Below the pieces are notes generated by a model that made no database searches, had not been told where the DNA came from, and was given only the letters and a program-made list of their open reading frames with translations. Position numbers and translations under genes: made by a program. 64,000 nucleotides of DNA from Chloroflexota bacterium (lineage in GTDB: Bacteria; Chloroflexota; Anaerolineae; Anaerolineales; Anaerolineaceae), in the NCBI GenBank assembly GCA_016887485.1, contig CP069394.1, positions 372,001-436,000 on the forward strand, given 5' to 3'. Below are positions 59,415-64,000 of the stretch, in pieces (within the stretch, counting starts at the first letter, position 1; the number at the start of each line of letters is the position of its first letter).

Positions 59415-60062
59415 ATGGATATTTACAAAATTACATTATTACGGCATGGTGAATCGGTGGGTAATGCGGAGGGGTATTATCAGGGGCAATATGACTTTCC
59501 ATTAACCCCACGGGGGAAGAATCAGGTGCGGCGGGTAGTCGCTCGCTGGCAGGCGGATGGCTCAATATTTGACCAGGTGATTGCCAGCCCCCTCAAACGC
59601 GCTAAAGAGACAGCCGAGATGGTGGCAGAGGGATTGAATGTCCCTTTGCAGTTTGATCCGGATTGGATGGAACGCGATAACGGCAAATTGGGCGGGATGA
59701 AACGTGAAGATGCTGATGAACAATTCCCCAGGCCGGACTTTTTTACGCCCTATGACAATATTGCCGAAACCGGCGAAGGGGATTTTGCGCTCTACTTACG
59801 GGCTGGACGCGCCATCCAGAGCATCCTGCAAATGCCACCGGCTCGTTACCTTGTAGTCTCGCATGGGGGTATCCTGAATCAGGCCCTCCACGTTATCCTG
59901 GGGATCACACCGCAAGCAAACGGGCAGGGTACCCATTTTCGGTTTAGGAATACGGCTTTTTCAACGCTTTTTTATGAGCCCGATCATCATAATTGGGTCT
60001 TTTGGGGGCTGAATGACTTTACCCATTTGGTAGTGAAGAATGTTGAAATTATTGAGGAATAA
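59415..60062 (+). CDS. Histidine phosphatase family protein (phosphoglycerate mutase-like)
   Basis: A 215-residue protein of the histidine phosphatase superfamily with the RHG motif LLRHGESVGNAEG near residue 8, VIASPLKRAKETAEMV near residue 57 and the second His in LVVSHGGILNQ near residue 145. It may be a phosphoglycerate mutase or a broad phosphatase acting on small sugar phosphates or nucleotides. GGAACGG precedes the ATG. It is probably co-transcribed with fmt. Confidence 0.9.
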   Translation: MDIYKITLLRHGESVGNAEGYYQGQYDFPLTPRGKNQVRRVVARWQADGSIFDQVIASPLKRAKETAEMVAEGLNVPLQFDPDWMERDNGKLGGMKREDADEQFPRPDFFTPYDNIAETGEGDFALYLRAGRAIQSILQMPPARYLVVSHGGILNQALHVILGITPQANGQGTHFRFRNTAFSTLFYEPDHHNWVFWGLNDFTHLVVKNVEIIEE

Positions 60063-60098
60063 GAATGCTAGCGCTTCTTCCTCGTGATTAAGAATTTC

Positions 60099-61055
60099 TT
60101 ACACGGGTTTCGGCTTCTTTTTACCGAATAACCAGAATGTTGCCAAAAGGGCCAGATGGACCATGCTGGCGAGAATCACGATCCAGAGGATCTCAGTGAA
60201 TCCACCCAGGATAGTGAAGGTGATATCCGATAGGTGCAGCACAAAGGGGATCAGGAAGATAGGCAGGTCCTGGTAGGTGTAGGGTTTTGTTTTTTGTGCT
60301 TTCCATAAGATCAATAACAATACGGAGGGGAAAATGAGGTGGAAGGCTAGTAACACCCATTCGATGAACTCGCCTTTGGCGTAGAACGGTTCCAGCCAAA
60401 GCAGGAAAGTGGAGAGGGGGCTGAACATCAATAGCAGGGAGATGACCATTGCGAGAACGGGATACACCAGACCCACAATCAGCTTTTCACCGGATTTCTT
60501 GTACAACGAACGGCCAATCAGCAAGCAGACCGAGGCATAGAACATGATGAGCATCCAGCCGGGGAAGTTGAATACCGGTACGTCTAGGATGTTCGCGTCC
60601 GTTGAATGGATATACCAATTCCACCGGGCGGAGGTGCCACTGGTGGTTTCAAAGACCTGACGAATGGCGAGTGGGTCCAATGAAAAATCCTGCAACATGC
60701 CAAAAAGGCCGATGATGGGAGGCTTGGTCCAGTTGGGTAGATTGGTCTTGTCCAGCAGCCAGAAGCCGGTGATAAGGATCAGCCCTTCAATGAGCGGCAC
60801 CGTGAGAGGGACGGATCCAACCATGAGATAGGACCGTCCAAAGCTGTAAAGTCCGATCACACTGGCTGCGTTCTCGTAAATGGAGGCATAGAGGAAGACG
60901 AAGCTTACCAATTCCAGAATGGTGATAAAGGGCCGCTTTTGGTAGCGGATGATGAAATAAACGAGGACTAATGAGAGGATTAGCACGATCGTATCTTGAA
61001 TCAGCCAGGGTAAGGGGATGGGGTCTGCAAATATATAGCTGAGAAAGGTTTCCAT
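60099..61055 (-). CDS. Integral membrane protein, carotenoid-biosynthesis CruF-like (DUF422)
   Basis: A 318-residue protein with about nine membrane helices. Residues SIYENAASVIGLYSFGRSY near 57, VPLTVPLIEGLI near 82 and the later DPLAIRQV...WNWYI and VFNFPGWMLI segments recall the CruF/DUF422 carotenoid 1,2-hydratase family. No other carotenoid genes are in the window, so this assignment is tentative. It is transcribed away from a TetR regulator with a 127-base gap, so that regulator may control it. Confidence 0.5.
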   Translation of the reverse strand: METFLSYIFADPIPLPWLIQDTIVLILSLVLVYFIIRYQKRPFITILELVSFVFLYASIYENAASVIGLYSFGRSYLMVGSVPLTVPLIEGLILITGFWLLDKTNLPNWTKPPIIGLFGMLQDFSLDPLAIRQVFETTSGTSARWNWYIHSTDANILDVPVFNFPGWMLIMFYASVCLLIGRSLYKKSGEKLIVGLVYPVLAMVISLLLMFSPLSTFLLWLEPFYAKGEFIEWVLLAFHLIFPSVLLLILWKAQKTKPYTYQDLPIFLIPFVLHLSDITFTILGGFTEILWIVILASMVHLALLATFWLFGKKKPKPV

Positions 61056-61182
61056 AAATGGCCCTCCAATTAATTTATTCCACAGTGTGTTGATTATTCG
61101 GATTATAATTCGGGTTGATCAATAAATACTCGACATTCTGAAAAGAAATGATGTGTAATCAACATAGGAGAGAGATGTGTAG

Positions 61183-61770
61183 ATGATTGAGAGCGGAATT
61201 GACCCCAGAGTTCTGCGAACCCAGCGAGCATTAATCGAGGCGCTTAAGCGATTGGTGGAAAAAAAGCCGTTTTCGAAATTATCCATCAAAGAAATCACCG
61301 CCGAGGCGGGAGTGGATCGAACTACATTTTATTTACATTTTCACGGTATTCATGAATTGATGGATGCACTAGCATTGGATTTGTTTGCCGAATTGCATCA
61401 GGCGATTTATTGCAGGGACCAATCTGAATTCTCGCAGAAATCTGAAGATCTCAAGGATTACGTCGAGATTGTTTTTATCCATTTGGAGAAGCATCGCGCC
61501 TTTTACCGAAGTGTTTTGAGCAATAAGGGTGATCCCTATTTTAAAGACCTTTTTCAGGCGATGTTATCTGAGTTACTTTTTAAGCCGATGGCGGCCTCTC
61601 TTCATTTCCAGGCGGATTCTTCTTCCGAGCTAATTATCTGTTTCTATGTCAGTGGCTTTACTGGAATTACCGCTTGGTGGCTTGAGAAGAATATCCCCAT
61701 TGACGCGCGTAAGGCATCTAAGGAAATCTCCGAGAAAATTCTGCCGGGTTATTTGCAGTTGCTGGGATGA
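61183..61770 (+). CDS. TetR/AcrR-family transcriptional regulator
   Basis: A 195-residue regulator. The N-terminal helix-turn-helix has RVLRTQRALIEALKRLVEKKPFSKLSIKEITAEAGVDRTTFYLHFHGI (about 9-56; key: R11, T13, F31, I36, A41, G42, V43, T46, F48, Y49, F52). The C-terminal ligand domain is less conserved and looks like the TetR_C_33 group. The effector is unknown. It is divergent from the CruF-like gene, which is its most likely target. Confidence 0.9.
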   Translation: MIESGIDPRVLRTQRALIEALKRLVEKKPFSKLSIKEITAEAGVDRTTFYLHFHGIHELMDALALDLFAELHQAIYCRDQSEFSQKSEDLKDYVEIVFIHLEKHRAFYRSVLSNKGDPYFKDLFQAMLSELLFKPMAASLHFQADSSSELIICFYVSGFTGITAWWLEKNIPIDARKASKEISEKILPGYLQLLG

Positions 61771-61857
61771 ATCAGCGCTTCACTCGAGTCAGTACGAGAG
61801 TAACCTCACCAACTGAGAGGTTTAGAGTAGCGGCTATCTGATTGAAAGGGGGATGTG

Positions 61858-64000
61858 TTATTTGACGTCATCTTTCAGGTAGCGCCGCTTCCATTCATAC
61901 AGCAGGTTCAAGGCCTCGATGGGGGTCAGGCTGTTGATATCCAATTCTTCGATAGCTTCCAGGAGTGGGTTGTTTTCAGGGAAGAGGGCCAGCTGCTGAC
62001 GGGAGGTCGGGTTTTGCTCCAGGGTGCTGCCGGAGGTCTTCTCCAGCTGCTGGAGGATCTCGTTCGCCCGTTGGATGACCGGACGGGGAAGCCCAGCGAT
62101 CTGGGCGACATGGATGCCGTAAGAGCGATCCGCGCTCCCGGGGATGATCTTGTGGAGGAAGACGACCTTGCCATCCGCTTCGGAGACAGCCACGTTATAG
62201 TTGCGCACGCCCGGCAGGAGGTCTGCCAGTTGGGTGAGCTCATGGTAGTGGGTGGCAAAGAGAGTGGTGGCTTTCAGGTCCGGGTGACTGTGAATATATT
62301 CGATCATCGCCCAGGCAATTGAGACACCGTCATATGTGCTTGTGCCGCGCCCGATCTCATCCAGGATGAGCAGACTGCGTGAGGTGGCGTTATGCAGGAT
62401 GTTGGCGGCTTCAATCATCTCGACCATGAAGGTGGACTGTCCGGCGTGGATCTCGTCCTGTGCGCCAATCCGGGTGAAAATTCGATCCACCAAGCCGATC
62501 CGGGCTTTTTCTGCCGGTACGAAGGATCCCATCTGTGCCATCAACACGATCAGGGCTACCTGGCGCAGGAAAGTTGATTTACCGCTCATATTAGGCCCGG
62601 TGATGATCCGGACGATCTCTTCAGGGTCATAGGTGGTGTCGTTGGGGATGAAGCGCTCGGAAGCTCGCAGCTTTTCAACCACGGGATGTCGTCCATCGGT
62701 GATCTCCATACAACGTTCAGCAACGATTTCCGGCCGGTGATAGTCATTGATCGCAGCGGTCTCCGCCAGAGAAAGGAATACATCCAGTTCGGCGATACCG
62801 CGGGCGGTTTCCAGCAGGTCATGGGTACCTTCAGCCAGCTCACCGCAGACCTGGGCGAAAACCTGAGCTTCGACTTGATGGATTTGATCCTCGGCATTGA
62901 GCACCAGGGTCTCATATTCCTTCAATTCGGGGGTGATATAGCGTTCGGCGTTGACCAGGGTCTGCTTGCGAACATATTCATCGGGAACCTGAGAGGTGTT
63001 CGAATGTGTGACTTCAATGTAATAGCCAAAGACCTTGTTATAGCCCACCTTGAGGGTTTTGATTCCAGTGCGGGCTTTTTCATTTTTTTCCAGTGAGCCA
63101 ATCCAATCCCGCGCATGGCGAGAGGAATCGAGGATTTGATCCAGTTCAGTTGAGAAACCGGGGCGGATAATGCCGATATTGGCGAGAGTTGCAGGGGGTT
63201 CGTCCTCAATAGCGGCTTCCAGTAAGGCCAGCTGGTCCACGCAGAGGTGGATTTTTCGGAAGGTAGCGTTCAGCGCTGGCCCATCTTCGGGGAAGAGCGA
63301 GCGGATCTTGGGCAGACGGCGCAGGTTCTCCCGCATTGCAACCAGGTCGCGCGGAATGGCGTGACCGGAGAGCACTCGATTGGTGAGACGCTCGAGGTCG
63401 TCAATCTCACTCAGGGCTTCCCGAATTTCTGCCCGCAGCAGGCCATTCTGGTGGAAAGCGCTGACGGCATCCAGACGTTTTTCAATCTGTTCCACATCTA
63501 ATAGGGGTTTGCTGACCCAGTGGTGGATTAAGCGGCCGCCCATCGGGGTTTTGGTTAGATCCAGAATGCCCAACAAAGAGCCCTGGACTTTGCCGCTGCG
63601 AATGGTCTCGGTCAGTTCCAGGTTGCGCCGGGTTTCAGCGTCCAGCACCATGAATTCATCCAGGGTGTAGGTGCTGAGGTCGGTGAGCAATTTGAGGGCC
63701 TGGCGCTGGGTGTCTTCCAGATAGGAGAGGATTGCCCCGGCGGCCCGGATGGCCATTGGCTTACCCCGCAGGCCATAGCCATCCAATGTGGCGACCTGAA
63801 AATGGGATTTGAGGTTCTCGGTGCAGTGACCAAGTTCGAAATGCCAGGTTTCATAGGTGGTCAGGAAGCCGGGTAGGTTTTCAGGTTGGGGGAGGGTATC
63901 CGGCCAGAGGATTTCAGTTGGCTGGAGGCGGTGCAGCTCGGAGCGGATCTGGTGCAGTAATTCCTGCCCTTCCAGTTCCGTCGTGGCAAACTCACCGGTG
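61858..64000 (-). CDS. mutS: DNA mismatch repair protein MutS, C-terminal part (runs off the right edge)
   Basis: An open minus-strand frame from beyond 64000 to the stop at 61858 encodes about 713 C-terminal residues. It reads through the first bases of the window as TGEFATTELEG, a connector-domain segment, and continues with the core lever (MVLDAETRRNLELTETIRSG), the clamp, and the ATPase domain: TGPNMSGKSTFLRQVALIV (Walker A), DEIGRGTSTYDG (Walker B) and ATHYHELTQL. MutS recognises mismatches with MutL. The TTG at 63786 is internal, not a start. The N-terminal mismatch-binding domain with its FxE motif is outside the window. mutL is not seen. Confidence 0.96.
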   Translation of the reverse strand, partial: TGEFATTELEGQELLHQIRSELHRLQPTEILWPDTLPQPENLPGFLTTYETWHFELGHCTENLKSHFQVATLDGYGLRGKPMAIRAAGAILSYLEDTQRQALKLLTDLSTYTLDEFMVLDAETRRNLELTETIRSGKVQGSLLGILDLTKTPMGGRLIHHWVSKPLLDVEQIEKRLDAVSAFHQNGLLRAEIREALSEIDDLERLTNRVLSGHAIPRDLVAMRENLRRLPKIRSLFPEDGPALNATFRKIHLCVDQLALLEAAIEDEPPATLANIGIIRPGFSTELDQILDSSRHARDWIGSLEKNEKARTGIKTLKVGYNKVFGYYIEVTHSNTSQVPDEYVRKQTLVNAERYITPELKEYETLVLNAEDQIHQVEAQVFAQVCGELAEGTHDLLETARGIAELDVFLSLAETAAINDYHRPEIVAERCMEITDGRHPVVEKLRASERFIPNDTTYDPEEIVRIITGPNMSGKSTFLRQVALIVLMAQMGSFVPAEKARIGLVDRIFTRIGAQDEIHAGQSTFMVEMIEAANILHNATSRSLLILDEIGRGTSTYDGVSIAWAMIEYIHSHPDLKATTLFATHYHELTQLADLLPGVRNYNVAVSEADGKVVFLHKIIPGSADRSYGIHVAQIAGLPRPVIQRANEILQQLEKTSGSTLEQNPTSRQQLALFPENNPLLEAIEELDINSLTPIEALNLLYEWKRRYLKDDVK

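Noticed and set aside
61056-61182. TetR operator in the divergent gap
   Set aside because: ATTCGG occurs twice as a direct repeat and TTGATCAA is a short palindrome, but no convincing pair of inverted half-sites is present.

Overview
The window looks like a chromosomal segment of a Chloroflexota bacterium, most likely an Anaerolineae/Anaerolineales relative. This rests on gene content and style: a Ser/Thr kinase with a PP2C phosphatase, SH3-type surface proteins, many short lipoproteins with Thr/Glu/Pro linkers, MreB, Rex, a serine hydroxymethyltransferase fused to GcvT, and several genes whose -10 box lies directly before the start codon. No phage, transposase, plasmid or CRISPR genes are visible. 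Most of the window is housekeeping DNA with short accessory stretches.

Layout. 1-4445: a minus-strand operon of a FadR-like regulator, an alkyl-DHAP-synthase-like flavoenzyme, a GlpD-type glycerol-3-phosphate dehydrogenase and a truncated FGGY kinase. 4539-11654: a GNAT-like protein, two paralogous lipoproteins flanking a serine-palmitoyltransferase-like enzyme, a membrane-tethered Mrr-like nuclease, a Gfo/Idh/MocA oxidoreductase and another lipoprotein. 11857-13524: an AT-rich islet of three small orphan genes ending at tRNA-Pro(GGG). 13585-19073: the most unusual locus, a five-gene operon of a zinc-ribbon membrane protein, a DUF2207-like membrane protein ending in a Cys-Ala repeat tail, a radical SAM/SPASM enzyme with a PqqD-like N-terminus, a paralogue that has lost the cluster cysteines, and a methyltransferase. 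19257-33965: rex, mreB, folC, lon, then asp23-fakA-like-recG-coaD, rpmB, rpe and a Ser/Thr kinase. 33966-37138: a tandem-repeat array, an SH3 protein, a PP2C phosphatase and two response regulators with no histidine kinase. 37206-49417: tatD, mnmA, an S9 peptidase, trmI, a TPR/zinc-ribbon protein, a Nudix hydrolase, rplY, a secreted GH57-like hydrolase and a uridine-kinase-like enzyme. 49495-54795: an aminotransferase, the glyA-gcvT fusion and a monoacylglycerol-lipase-like hydrolase. 54941-64000: comB, a palindromic insertion-like element, an ECF sigma factor with a small membrane partner, a glutaredoxin, two DUF4870-like proteins, fmt, a histidine phosphatase, a CruF-like membrane protein, a TetR regulator and a truncated mutS.

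How the genes may work together. The first operon joins glycerol-3-phosphate oxidation to a putative ether-lipid step under a regulator of the acyl-CoA-sensing FadR type, with a FadR-like operator over its own start codon. The 13585-19073 operon has the architecture of a peptide-modification system in which the cysteine tail of a membrane protein could be the substrate. The kinase, phosphatase, SH3 protein and two regulators form a signalling block. These links are inferences from gene order and family knowledge; the reading frames, motifs, operon spacing, terminators and repeats were read directly from the sequence.
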